From NCBI RefSeq assembly GCF_004570845.1, contig NZ_SPQZ01000001.1, positions 310,001-374,000 of the forward strand: 64,000 bases of DNA, read 5' to 3'. The notes beneath the pieces were generated by a model. It saw only the letters and a list, made by a program, of their open reading frames with translations. It ran no database searches and was not told the origin of the DNA. This DNA comes from Orlajensenia leifsoniae (GTDB lineage Bacteria > Actinomycetota > Actinomycetes > Actinomycetales > Microbacteriaceae). This document shows positions 27,050-34,371 of the stretch, piece by piece (the stretch's first letter is position 1; each line of letters begins with the position of its first letter). Made by a program: the position numbers and the translations under genes.

Positions 27050-27232
27050 GCGTCGGCCGGGCTGGTGGTGTCAGCGCGATGCTGTTCACAATGGCGAGTC
27101 CGAGTCCATGCCCGCGCGGCCCGGACGGTGCTGGGATACGGCCAGCACCGCGCACGAATGGTTCGGGCAGCGATCCGACGATGCGTGGTGTGACCTGCGG
27201 CCCGATATTCGAACCGGTGAGGGTTGCGCTCG
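27050..27232 (-). pseudogene. Remnant of a sensor histidine kinase ATPase domain
   Basis: One minus-strand frame gives SNIGPQVTPRIVGSLPEPFV and then RGAGRIPAPSGPRGHGLGLA followed by IVNSIA. This is the nucleotide-binding end of a histidine kinase, including the GHGLGLAIV box. The sequence before and after does not continue the family, so only a fragment remains. Confidence 0.55.
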
Positions 27233-27568
27233 GGGCTCACACGAAGAACTAGGAGTTCCGGTCGCTGTCCTCCGTCGGCACGGCCTTGCCGATCACCTGC
27301 GACGGGCCTGCCTACGAAACGAAGTCGTGCGTCTCGTCGGCAGCGCGGATCAGTCGTTCGCAGACGAACTGGTCCAGCGCACCTGCGGAAAGTCCAGAAT
27401 CGGATGCACCGTGACACTACGCGTGACGGTGAAAGGTGCCCGTTGAACCTCTGCTACTGCCCACCCTTAACTTACGAGAGTATGGCTCTCACAGCGACCT
27501 TCAGAGAAAAGACCGGTAGAAGCGAATATCGCGATGCCCCACGACTCTTGGGAGTCCGGCGAAACTGA

Positions 27569-27597
27569 GACAAGTCCGGATTCTCGTGAGACTTGTC
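27569..27597 (-). terminator. Hairpin downstream of tRNA-Arg
   Basis: A perfect 8-bp stem (GACAAGTC with GACTTGTC, loop 13) lies 18 bases past the tRNA 3' end. The T tract after it on the minus strand is weak, so its role as a terminator is tentative. Confidence 0.4.
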
Positions 27598-27614
27598 AAA
27601 CCGCCGACGCACGG

Positions 27615-27686
27615 TGCCCCTGGAGGGACTCGAACCCCCAACCCTTTCCTTAGGACGGAACTGCTCTTCCATTGAGCTACAGAGGC
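27615..27686 (-). tRNA. tRNA-Arg(CCT)
   Basis: The 72-base gene folds into a cloverleaf: acceptor GCCTCTG with CAGGGGC, D stem GCTC/GAGC, anticodon loop GTCCTAA with anticodon CCT (reads AGG), and T arm GGGGG-TTCGAGT-CCCTC. The discriminator is A and CCA is not encoded. TAAACT (27702 to 27697) ten bases upstream could be its -10. Accessory genes lie on the side of its 3' end, the side on which integrated elements are usually found. Confidence 0.95.
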
Positions 27687-27970
27687 TGACTGCACGAGTT
27701 TATCTGGTCCGAGCGGATGCGCCGACTGCGCCTGCCTGCAGAAGTCACGCCGGCATCTCGAGGCCTGACGCAGGTGCAGGGCCGCTGGACTCTGTCCATG
27801 GCCCCGCACCTGTGGCACTACGCCGATTCGGGTTCGGCACGTATTGAGACTACGGTGATCCGCCCAGTGCCCCACGGGGCTTGACAGCCGATCACATGGT
27901 CCGAGCTGTCTCGAGACGCTTCGGCTCACTACGCGATTCAACTTGATCAGGAACCGTTACAGTCCGAGCG

Positions 27971-28138
27971 CTACGCGTCAGGATCGACGACTTCGTCCTC
28001 ACGGAGCACGCGCGATGGGCTGAACGGGCAGAGGTAGCCGACGGGCACCAGATCGGGGCCGGGCACACCCATCCGTGTCGCCCGGGACGGTTTGAGCGCC
28101 GGGGTGACGCGGATACCATGCTCTCGACAGACCTTCAT
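27971..28138 (-). CDS. Candidate small protein coupled to the PRC-barrel gene (55 residues)
   Basis: The ORF begins four bases after the stop of the PRC-barrel gene and encodes a plausible small soluble protein, starting MKVCREHGIRVTPALKPSRA and ending VLREDEVVDPDA. GAGGAG lies about 13 bases upstream, a rather long spacing, so coupling to the upstream gene would be needed. It has two cysteines (Cys4 and one in GYLCPFSPS). I do not recognise a family. Confidence 0.45.
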   Translation of the reverse strand: MKVCREHGIRVTPALKPSRATRMGVPGPDLVPVGYLCPFSPSRVLREDEVVDPDA

Positions 28139-28142
28139 GGCG

Positions 28143-28529
28143 TCAGCGCGGCTCCTCGTGCCGACCGAGGCTCGTGTCGGGAGCGCCCTCCGGGGCCGCC
28201 CCGGAGGTGTCGGTCGGCGAGCCTGTCGAGTAGTAGCTCACGAGCTCCTGCTCCTGAGCCGGATCGAGTCCGCCGTCGGATTCGATCCGAGGAGCGTGCT
28301 TGACCACATCCTTGCTGAAGGGAACGGAGACGTCGTCGTTCTCCCAGGTCGCATCGTTCAAGGGCACGAACGTGGAATGGCGGGTAAGCGTTCCCACGTT
28401 CACCACCGCCCAGGTCGGATGCCCGTCTGCGGCATCCACGAGAACGTGGGCGATCCGCCCGATCTTGTCATCATCGGTGCCGAAGAGCGTGGCGCCGACG
28501 ATGCTCTGGATGTTATTCGACGGCAGCAT
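28143..28529 (-). CDS. PRC-barrel domain protein
   Basis: The 128-residue protein contains a PRC-barrel type beta-fold (IVGATLFGTDDDKIGRIAHV, LVDAADGHPTWAVVNVGTLT) similar to those in stress-related and photosynthetic reaction-centre H-type proteins, followed by KDVVKHAPRIESDGGLDPAQ, a linker often seen after this domain in actinobacteria, and a disordered acidic/Gly tail. It should be cytoplasmic. No strong ribosome site precedes the ATG; the gene begins seven bases after the stop of the upstream membrane-protein gene, so coupling is likely. Confidence 0.8.
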   Translation of the reverse strand: MLPSNNIQSIVGATLFGTDDDKIGRIAHVLVDAADGHPTWAVVNVGTLTRHSTFVPLNDATWENDDVSVPFSKDVVKHAPRIESDGGLDPAQEQELVSYYSTGSPTDTSGAAPEGAPDTSLGRHEEPR

Positions 28530-28536
28530 CAGCCCG

Positions 28537-29292
28537 TCACCGACCCAGGCCGGCGCGGTCGACCTTACGATGGAATCGCATGCCGGCCGCCCCACCGAGC
28601 AGGGCGCCGCCGAGGCTGGCGAGCGCCAGCGCGACAGCGGTGATCACGCCGCCGAAGGTGACATCGCCCTCGTTGAGTGGGATGCGGGGGAAGCTGTTGA
28701 CGTTCGCCAGGATGTTGAACTGGCTCCCGGCGATGGCGCCGACGATGGCCACGACGACGGCGATCACGACAGCCCAGAGCCACACGGCGAGGCCCTGCTT
28801 CACGCCGTCGAACCGGGCCATGCGTCCGGCGACGTATCCGCCGCAGTAGTACGAGACCAGGAGCACGACGACGAGCGCGATGGCCCCGACGATGCCGATC
28901 GTCGCGGCTTCATCCTCGTCGATGGATGCCTGCCCGTCTGTGGTGCCGAGGCCGACCGCAGCGCCTGTCGCCGCGACGAGGGCGGTCAGGATGACGGCGG
29001 TGCCTGTCGCGGTGAGCCATCCGAAGAAGGCCGAACCGAACTTGATGCCGCCGAACCTCTCGCGCTCGCGGTTGACGACCTCCTCGCGGAGCGTGCCGCG
29101 GTCCTCCACCGGCACCGACCCCGACGGGGCTGCCGTGGGTGGGTTCGTCTGAGACTGTGCCGTCTGGGCGGTTTCCGTCTGGACCGGTACCGTCTGGGCC
29201 GGTGTCGTCTGGGCCGGCACCGTCTGGGCTGGTGTCGTCTGGGGCGGAGTCATCTGGGGCCGACCATCATCGGCTTGTTCACGGTTCGTCAT
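28537..29292 (-). CDS. Membrane protein with Gln-Thr-Pro-rich N-terminal repeats
   Basis: The 251-residue protein starts with a soluble region containing repeats of the type TPAQTVPAQT (about residues 14-48). After a charged stretch (REEVVNRERERFGG) come about four membrane helices, with the loop YYCGGYVAGRMARFDGVKQG, which is typical of small actinobacterial membrane proteins of unknown role. The C-terminus is short and basic. It heads a three-gene minus-strand unit with the PRC-barrel protein and the small ORF. The repeats are reflected in the DNA as GTCTGG-containing units at 29150-29255. Confidence 0.7.
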   Translation of the reverse strand: MTNREQADDGRPQMTPPQTTPAQTVPAQTTPAQTVPVQTETAQTAQSQTNPPTAAPSGSVPVEDRGTLREEVVNRERERFGGIKFGSAFFGWLTATGTAVILTALVAATGAAVGLGTTDGQASIDEDEAATIGIVGAIALVVVLLVSYYCGGYVAGRMARFDGVKQGLAVWLWAVVIAVVVAIVGAIAGSQFNILANVNSFPRIPLNEGDVTFGGVITAVALALASLGGALLGGAAGMRFHRKVDRAGLGR

Positions 29293-29517
29293 CGTCCTGG
29301 ATCCTGTCGTGGTGAGGCGTGGTGTGTCGTTGCTGTGACGCCGGTTGGGGGCGTTCGCCCTTCGTCGGAGAGCGCACCGCTCAGCGAGCGGCCCTCCCTA
29401 AGTCAGCCATCCTTTTCGGATTGACAGGCCCGGGTCGACTGGTGCCGCCGCGGGGTCTACACTCTGCGGACACGCGGCGGCAGCAGAAGCCCCGGGGCGC
29501 CATTCGACACCCCGCCG

Positions 29518-29523
29518 TAGGAT
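29518..29523 (+). promoter_or_regulatory. -10 element six bases before a start codon
   Basis: TAGGAT lies exactly six bases before the ATG at 29530, as in actinobacterial leaderless transcripts. Confidence 0.45.
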
Positions 29524-29529
29524 GCCAGC

Positions 29530-29811
29530 ATGACGACCTGGCTCACCGAGGAGTTCATCGCCGGCGTGCAGCACGAACCGCTCGCCGTGACGTTCGGAGA
29601 ACACGACCTCATCCTGAGGCGCAGCGACGCACGCCGAAACGGCACCCCCGGGTACGGCGCCGAGCTGGAGGTCGTGGAGGGCGATGTCGTGCTCGGATAC
29701 ATCACTCCGTACTCCGAGCACGAGCACGGAGCCGTGCGTGCGGATCAGTTCACCGTCGCGCTACCGGTGTTGCACCGCACACTCGACGGCGCTCTGGGCG
29801 AGATCCTCTGA
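29530..29811 (+). CDS. Hypothetical protein, 93 residues
   Basis: The protein is soluble, with no signal peptide or membrane segment. It has an alternating beta-rich pattern (PLAVTFGEHDLILRRSD, GAELEVVEGDVVLGYITPYS) and a C-terminal helix (ADQFTVALPVLHRTLDGALG). I do not recognise a family. There is no ribosome site, but TAGGAT lies six bases upstream, so it may be translated from a leaderless transcript. It converges with the LuxR-type regulator gene; a hairpin separates them. Confidence 0.65.
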   Translation: MTTWLTEEFIAGVQHEPLAVTFGEHDLILRRSDARRNGTPGYGAELEVVEGDVVLGYITPYSEHEHGAVRADQFTVALPVLHRTLDGALGEIL

Positions 29812-29842
29812 GACGAGAATCCGACTCCGGATGCGGTGACTC

Positions 29843-29867
29843 CGGATGCATCGACTGACGGCATCCG
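29843..29867. terminator. Hairpin between convergent genes
   Basis: CGGATGC and GCATCCG pair over an 11-base loop, 32 bases after the plus-strand gene and 10 before the end of the minus-strand gene. It belongs to the recurring GGATGCC/GGCATCC hairpin class of this window. Confidence 0.45.
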
Positions 29868-29876
29868 TCAGCTGAG

Positions 29877-30557
29877 TCACGGACCTCCCAGCCAGTGCTC
29901 GATCCGGTGGGTGTCGGGGGCGAACCCGTGGCTCACTCCGTAGAGCACGGCCTGCGTGCGGCTCGTCGCCCCGATCTTGCGATAGACGGAGCGGATGTAG
30001 GACTTGACGGTGTTGGGGCTGAGGTAGGTGAGTCGCGCGACCTCCGCGTTGCTCTTGCCCTGGGTGATGAGCGCGAGGATCTCCGACTCGCGATCGGTGA
30101 TCCCCTCCCGCTTCCCGGGCCAGTCCAGGCCCGGGGCGCTCGGCGCTCGACGGTTCTGCTCGCTGATCACGATCTCCCCCGCGTTCACCGCCTCGATGGC
30201 GGCGACGAGAGCTGCCGCCGTCAGCGTCTTCGACAGGTAGCCGTGCACGCCGAGTCGGCGGGCCTCCTCGATGAGATCGGGTTGGAAGTTCCAGGTGTAG
30301 ACCACGACGTGACGGGCACGCGGATTGCGCATGAGCCCCGCGATCTCGCTCTGATCGGACTCCGGCTGCGCGAACGAGTCGTAGAGCACGACGTCGACGT
30401 AGTCCTCCATGGCGGCGTTGGCGTCGATCTCGGCGACGACGACTCGGTCGCGATAGTCGTCGAACAGGTGCGCCAGCCCCTTCAGCACCACGTCGTAATC
30501 GTCGACGAGGGCGACGGTGACTGGCCGAGTGGACGACGAGGACATACCCCATATCAT
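29877..30557 (-). CDS. LuxR-type response regulator
   Basis: The 226-residue protein has a receiver domain (VTVALVDDYDVVLKGLAHLF; likely phosphoacceptor Asp in VVLYDSFAQ; conserved Thr in VVYTWN; Lys in GYLSKTL) and a C-terminal LuxR helix-turn-helix (ITDRESEILALITQGKSNAE, LSPNTVKSYIRSVYRKIG). No partner kinase is adjacent. The start at 30557 has GGGGG nearby; an ATG at 30545 is the alternative. It is divergent from a GlsB-type stress membrane gene, with two palindromic repeats in between, so it may control both itself and that gene. Confidence 0.88.
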   Translation of the reverse strand: MIWGMSSSSTRPVTVALVDDYDVVLKGLAHLFDDYRDRVVVAEIDANAAMEDYVDVVLYDSFAQPESDQSEIAGLMRNPRARHVVVYTWNFQPDLIEEARRLGVHGYLSKTLTAAALVAAIEAVNAGEIVISEQNRRAPSAPGLDWPGKREGITDRESEILALITQGKSNAEVARLTYLSPNTVKSYIRSVYRKIGATSRTQAVLYGVSHGFAPDTHRIEHWLGGP

Positions 30558-30558
30558 T

Positions 30559-30596
30559 CCACCCCCAGGGGTGTACAGCCACACCCGCAGGGGTGG
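30559..30596. promoter_or_regulatory. Paired palindromic sites between the LuxR regulator and glsB-like gene
   Basis: CACCCCCAGGGGTG (30560-30573) and CACCCGCAGGGGTG (30582-30595) differ at one base, are each close to palindromic, and their starts are 22 bp apart, about two helix turns. This spacing suits cooperative binding of two regulator dimers. They touch the proposed start of the regulator gene. Confidence 0.55.
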
Positions 30597-30686
30597 TTGA
30601 CTCCGTATTATTGCCGAGCGGCGGCCCGCGCTGAACCCGGTGCACACCAGGCCGCACCCCGCTCTGCACCCAGAAGGAGAACATTC

Positions 30687-30971
30687 ATGCTCGGTCTCAT
30701 CATCAGCCTCATCGTCATCGGCCTCATCGCGGGCTTCATCGCTCGCGCTGTGATTCCCGGCAAGCAGAACATCGGCATCCTCATGACGATCCTCGTTGGC
30801 ATCGTCGGCTCGTTCGTCGGCGGATTCCTCGGATTCCTGATCTTCCAGCACGACCCGATGGACGGCTTCTTCCAGCCCGCCGGCATCATCGGCTCCATCA
30901 TCGGCGCGATCATCGTGCTGTTCCTCTACGTGCGCTTCGCCGGCGGCCGCAGCACCGCTCGCCGCTCCTAA
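30687..30971 (+). CDS. GlsB/YeaQ/YmgE family stress-response membrane protein
   Basis: The 94-residue protein is almost entirely hydrophobic with three membrane segments. LGLIISLIVIGLIAGFIARA, then VIPGKQNIGILMTILVGIVG and a GFLG-containing loop, is the classic pattern of this transglycosylase-associated family. The function is not well defined; family members accumulate in stress. AGAAGGAG lies 8 bases before the ATG. Paired palindromes shared with the divergent LuxR-type regulator lie about 100 bases upstream. Confidence 0.92.
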   Translation: MLGLIISLIVIGLIAGFIARAVIPGKQNIGILMTILVGIVGSFVGGFLGFLIFQHDPMDGFFQPAGIIGSIIGAIIVLFLYVRFAGGRSTARRS

Positions 30972-31070
30972 GCGCTGGTCGCGAGGGCAGGCGAATCACC
31001 CGAACCCTCGCTGATCCAGCGGCGACGCGCTCGACTCTTCGGAGTCGGGCGCGTCGTGCGTTCCGCAGCC

Positions 31071-31977
31071 GTCAGCGGCAGCGACCGGCCGCCTCGATGA
31101 TGGAGTCGTCGGGATAGCCGTATGCCTGCACACCGGTCGCATCGCCGGTGTGGCCCCATGCTGATCGACCACGCCGTCGCCCACTGTTCCTCGGTGGCGG
31201 CATCGTTCGGGTAGACGTCGAAGCACTTCGGGTGGATTGCATGGCCTACCTCGTGCGCCACGAGAGCCTGCGACCATCCGGACCCGTTGTTCCAGAGCGA
31301 CGCGACGGTGTTGGTGAGGGTGATCATCGAGTACACCTCACTCGGTGAGTACCAGGTGCCCTCCGCTGTGCCCGCCATGCTGTCGCCCCAGCCGTAGCCG
31401 ATCACGATGTCGGCCCAGTCGAAATCGAGCATGACGCCACCCGCGATCGACCGCGCGTACTCCTCCGCGGCGAGGCGCGTATCGAGGAGGGAGCCCGACT
31501 TCTCGGCCAGCTCGGCGTCCTGGCTCGACTTCAGTTCGCCCACCGCTGTGACGTAGCTGGCGAGTTCGGTCTCGGCTGCCGGCCACTCCGTCCAGCCGAG
31601 TCGTTCAGCGGAGCGATTCAGCGCATCGCGCGCCGTGTTCCGCGCCGAGGCGTAGCCGCCGATCACGGTCGGGGCGCTGGCCGCGACGGCCGTCATCGTG
31701 TCCTTGCCGGCCGACGCGACCTTACGATCGTCGGCGATGAGGCGCTTGATGAGCTTCTTGCCGTCAGCAGACCGGCGACCAGGCTGATCCACAGCCGCCG
31801 GCGACTCGGACGCTTCGGGACTCCATCGGCATCGGGAGAGATTTCGGCACCGGCACCGGACTCGGCACTGGTCTCAGCACCGGCATCCGCAGCGAGATCA
31901 TCCGCAGCGACGGGAGCTGCGGCATCCGCATCGGGTGTCGGGAGAAGGTCGGACCCGGGGTCGTCGATCGTGGTCAC
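31071..31977 (-). pseudogene. Membrane-anchored HEXXH protein broken by two frameshifts
   Basis: The N-terminal frame (from ATG 31977) encodes an acidic Ala/Asp-rich region, a basic stop (KRPSRRR) and the start of a membrane helix (LWISLVAGLL). Near 31770 it shifts frame, and the body (LIKRLIADDRKVASAGKDTM onward) continues to the motif LVAHEVGHAIHP, a zinc metallopeptidase-like HEXXH. Just after WSISMG it shifts again: the end HTGDATGVQAYGYPDDSI lies in another frame and stops at 31071. All parts together form one sensible protein of about 300 residues. Part of the membrane helix may also be deleted at the first break. Two single-base sequencing errors are an alternative. Confidence 0.6.
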
Positions 31978-32080
31978 TGGCGGTCCTCAGGCTCGTGGCG
32001 TCATGCCATGCTGCCACGCACGCCAGACGCCCCAGCGCCAATCCGCCCCGCCAGTTCGGGAGTCGGCGGATGCCTCTGGA

Positions 32081-33253
32081 CTACGCCGGCGGCGGGTAGA
32101 GGTACAGCGCCGCATCGCCGACACCGATGGTGCGGCGGTGGTAGTTGTGATCGGAGTTCTGGTTGTACTCCTCGATCGTCACGGTGCCGTCACCGTTGAC
32201 GGACTGCACGTAGGCCACGTGGTTGCCGGTGAACCAGGCGACGGATCCGACGATCGGGTCGTGGCTGACCTGCCAGCCGTTCGCGTACCAGGCGTTGGCC
32301 CAGTTCCACGCGCTGCCGCCGCCGGGCGTGAGGTTCGACCAGACCCAGCGGAACGGTCCGGTCGCACCGGCGTCGCGGTTGAGGCGCCAGGCGACGAAGT
32401 CGACGCACTCGCGGTACTCGTAGTTGAGGGGTGAGAGCACGCCGACGGGTCCGCCGGGCCACGGGTAGTCGTCGCCCTCCTGGCGCTGCGCCGGTACGGA
32501 GTACGTTCCGACCTGCGCCGCGAGCTCCGCCGCGGCCTGGGCGCGGGCGGCAGCCTCTGCCTCGGCGGTCTGCCGGCGGATCTCCTCGCCGCTCACGGCG
32601 GTGTAGCCGTCGCGCGCGACGGTGATCTTCGCGGCGGAACTCGAGACGTCGACCTCTTGGGCCGAGGCGACCGCGAGTTCGTGCGTCCCGGACTCGGAGT
32701 ACTCCGATCCGCTCGTCGGCGCGAAGGCGTAGGCGGGCAGGGCAACGGTGAGGAACAGACCGGGAACGACGACGAGGGCCACGATCGCGCCGAACGGGTT
32801 CTTGCGTCGGCGGGTGGGCTTCGACGTCGAGGCGGGTCCTCGCGGAGGGGCTCCCGCTCCGGATGCCGCGGCTCGAGCGGCCGAGGGCGAGACCGAGGCG
32901 CGCACGGTCGGTATTGCGACGGGCTCCACCGCAGTGGCAGCAACCTCGGGCGCGGCCGATGCGCCAGCGGGCGCTGGCGATGCGGCAGGAGATGCGGCAG
33001 GAGACGCGGCTGGCGGCCCGACGATGATCGGGGCTGTGCGCGGCTCGGCGGCATCCGCTCGCTCATCGCGGCCGACGACGGCGCCCGGCGTCGGCCACTG
33101 CTGGGCCGGAACGGATCCAGTGGTGGTCGCCTGCGACCCGTCGCGCTGGGCGCGGAGCGAACGACGCGTGGGGAGCTCGGCGGGTAGACCTGTTCCGGTG
33201 GTCTCCGGTGCCGACTCAGGTGCGAGTCGGTCGGGGTTGCCGGATTCAGTCAC
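32081..33253 (-). CDS. Secreted CHAP-domain peptidoglycan hydrolase or amidase
   Basis: The 390-residue protein begins at GTG with GGAGG seven bases upstream. The first 145 residues are a disordered Ala/Pro-rich cytoplasmic segment, then a membrane helix (IVALVVVPGLFLTVALPAYA) that may serve as anchor or late signal peptide. A linker contains ITVARDGYTAVS. The C-terminal 130 residues form a CHAP domain with Cys in NYEYRECVDFVAWRL and His in WFTGNHVAYV, the catalytic pair for cleaving peptidoglycan peptides. The linker motif recurs in the NlpC/P60 protein nearby, which suggests a common cell-wall targeting scheme. Confidence 0.85.
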   Translation of the reverse strand: MTESGNPDRLAPESAPETTGTGLPAELPTRRSLRAQRDGSQATTTGSVPAQQWPTPGAVVGRDERADAAEPRTAPIIVGPPAASPAASPAASPAPAGASAAPEVAATAVEPVAIPTVRASVSPSAARAAASGAGAPPRGPASTSKPTRRRKNPFGAIVALVVVPGLFLTVALPAYAFAPTSGSEYSESGTHELAVASAQEVDVSSSAAKITVARDGYTAVSGEEIRRQTAEAEAAARAQAAAELAAQVGTYSVPAQRQEGDDYPWPGGPVGVLSPLNYEYRECVDFVAWRLNRDAGATGPFRWVWSNLTPGGGSAWNWANAWYANGWQVSHDPIVGSVAWFTGNHVAYVQSVNGDGTVTIEEYNQNSDHNYHRRTIGVGDAALYLYPPPA

Positions 33254-33475
33254 AGATCGTCCTCCGAGGTGCTGGTGGGCACCACGTCGTCGTACATGGG
33301 GGCACGTCGCCCGGCGGAGAGGGGGAGCTCCCGCGGCGCGACCTGCCCCAGACTACGTGATAGCCCCGAGGTTGTCACGGTGCGAAACGGGTAGGCGTTC
33401 CGGTGCGCCTGAGAGGGCTCTCATGCCGACGGACGCGCCGCCCGACGCCATCCGACGGATGCCGCGCCGCACGCC

Positions 33476-33973
33476 TCACGCGGCCAGCGTCAGGAACTCG
33501 TCCCACTGCGGCTCGGAGCGCTCGAAGCCGCGCACCAGCCACGCCGTGCCCTGCGGCATCGTCGGCGTGATGCGCAGGTGCCAGCCCATCTCGTTCGGGG
33601 TGCGGTCAGCCTTCACGTTGTTGCAGCGCACGCAGCACGCCACGAGGTTCTCCCACGAGTCGCGGCCGCCGCGCGAGCGGGGCAGCACGTGGTCGATCGT
33701 CGCGGCCGACTTCCCGCAGTATCCGCAGCGGTGATTGTCGCGTCGCAGCACGCCGCGGCGGCTCACCGGCACGTCGCGGGCGTAGGGAATACGCACGTAG
33801 CGCGTCAGCAGGATGACCGACGGGCGATCCCAGGAACCCGACTGCCCCCACACAGGGTGATCGGCGTCGTACTGCAGCAGGACGGCCTTGCCGTTCATCA
33901 CCAGGATGAGCGCTCGTTTGAACGAGATGACGGCCAGCGGCTCGTAGCCGGCGTTGAGGACCAGTGTGCGCAT
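33476..33973 (-). CDS. HNH endonuclease
   Basis: The 165-residue protein has an N-terminal region LVLNAGYEPLAVISFKRALI common in actinobacterial HNH proteins, and the HNH core CGYCGKSAATIDHVLPRSRG with CVRCNNVKADRTP, giving two CXXC zinc knuckles and the catalytic His in IDHVLP. Its cellular role is not established. There is no toxin, phage or methylase neighbour. The transcript probably begins some 250 bases upstream and passes a small ORF and an intrinsic terminator, so expression may depend on antitermination. Confidence 0.88.
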   Translation of the reverse strand: MRTLVLNAGYEPLAVISFKRALILVMNGKAVLLQYDADHPVWGQSGSWDRPSVILLTRYVRIPYARDVPVSRRGVLRRDNHRCGYCGKSAATIDHVLPRSRGGRDSWENLVACCVRCNNVKADRTPNEMGWHLRITPTMPQGTAWLVRGFERSEPQWDEFLTLAA

Positions 33974-34062
33974 GTCTCTCCCTCTCGAATGAGGCTGGAC
34001 GGCTTCCAGCCATTCGAACTACCCAGACGAGCGGGTCTTCAGGAGCGAGGGCGAACAGAAAA

Positions 34063-34087
34063 GGGCACCGTCACGAAGACAGTGCCC
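34063..34087 (-). terminator. Intrinsic terminator upstream of the HNH gene (possible attenuator)
   Basis: GGGCAC with GTGCCC, continued by GTC/GAC around a wobble pair and a TTCGT loop, is followed on the minus strand by TTTTC. It lies about 90 bases before the HNH start, and the stop codon of the 37-codon ORF is inside the hairpin. Confidence 0.65.
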
Positions 34088-34184
34088 TACCAACCACACG
34101 AATGCGGTGTTGCGTGCGACTCGAATGCCGGCGCACGAACGCACAGCGGTCATCCATGGTGCGGATGCTGCTCTGCTCGTGCAT
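34071..34184 (-). CDS. Candidate 37-residue leader peptide upstream of the HNH gene
   Basis: The ORF begins at an ATG with GGGAG five bases upstream and encodes an Arg/His/Ser-rich peptide (MHEQSSIRTMDDRCAFVRRH, then SSRTQHRIRVVGRALSS). Its stop at 34071-34073 falls inside the terminator hairpin, so a ribosome completing the ORF would cover the stem. TAGCCT (34223 to 34218) upstream could be the -10 of the transcript. It may be a regulatory leader or a true small protein. I know no family. Confidence 0.45.
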   Translation of the reverse strand: MHEQSSIRTMDDRCAFVRRHSSRTQHRIRVVGRALSS

Positions 34185-34187
34185 CGA

Positions 34188-34371
34188 CTCTCCCGAGAAC
34201 TCGTTTGTCAGAGCTTCAGGCTAAACCACACCGGAGGAACACTCACCATCAGGCACGCCGCGCGCGCGTGACGTCATCCGTTCGTCACAGATCGTTCACG
34301 CCGCTGTGCGATTCCCGGATGCCGCCGGATGCCGCAGACGGATCCCGCAGCGCTTCGTCGACGGATGCCGC
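34188..34371. other. Intergenic stretch with clustered GGATGCCG motifs
   Basis: The stretch between the HNH leader and the end of the NlpC/P60 gene contains no gene. Its right end has three GGATGCCG units within about 50 bases (34316-34370), part of the recurring motif of this window. Confidence 0.5.

Larger units (their letters stand above)
26811..27614. other. Gene-poor stretch between GH2 gene and tRNA-Arg
   Basis: About 800 bases without an intact gene. Apart from the histidine-kinase remnant listed separately I recognise no coding pieces. No integrase or second copy of the tRNA end was seen. Confidence 0.5.

Noticed and set aside
27472-27672. 66-codon frame overlapping tRNA-Arg as a possible integrase end
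   Set aside because: Half of it is the tRNA itself and the remainder lacks recombinase motifs.
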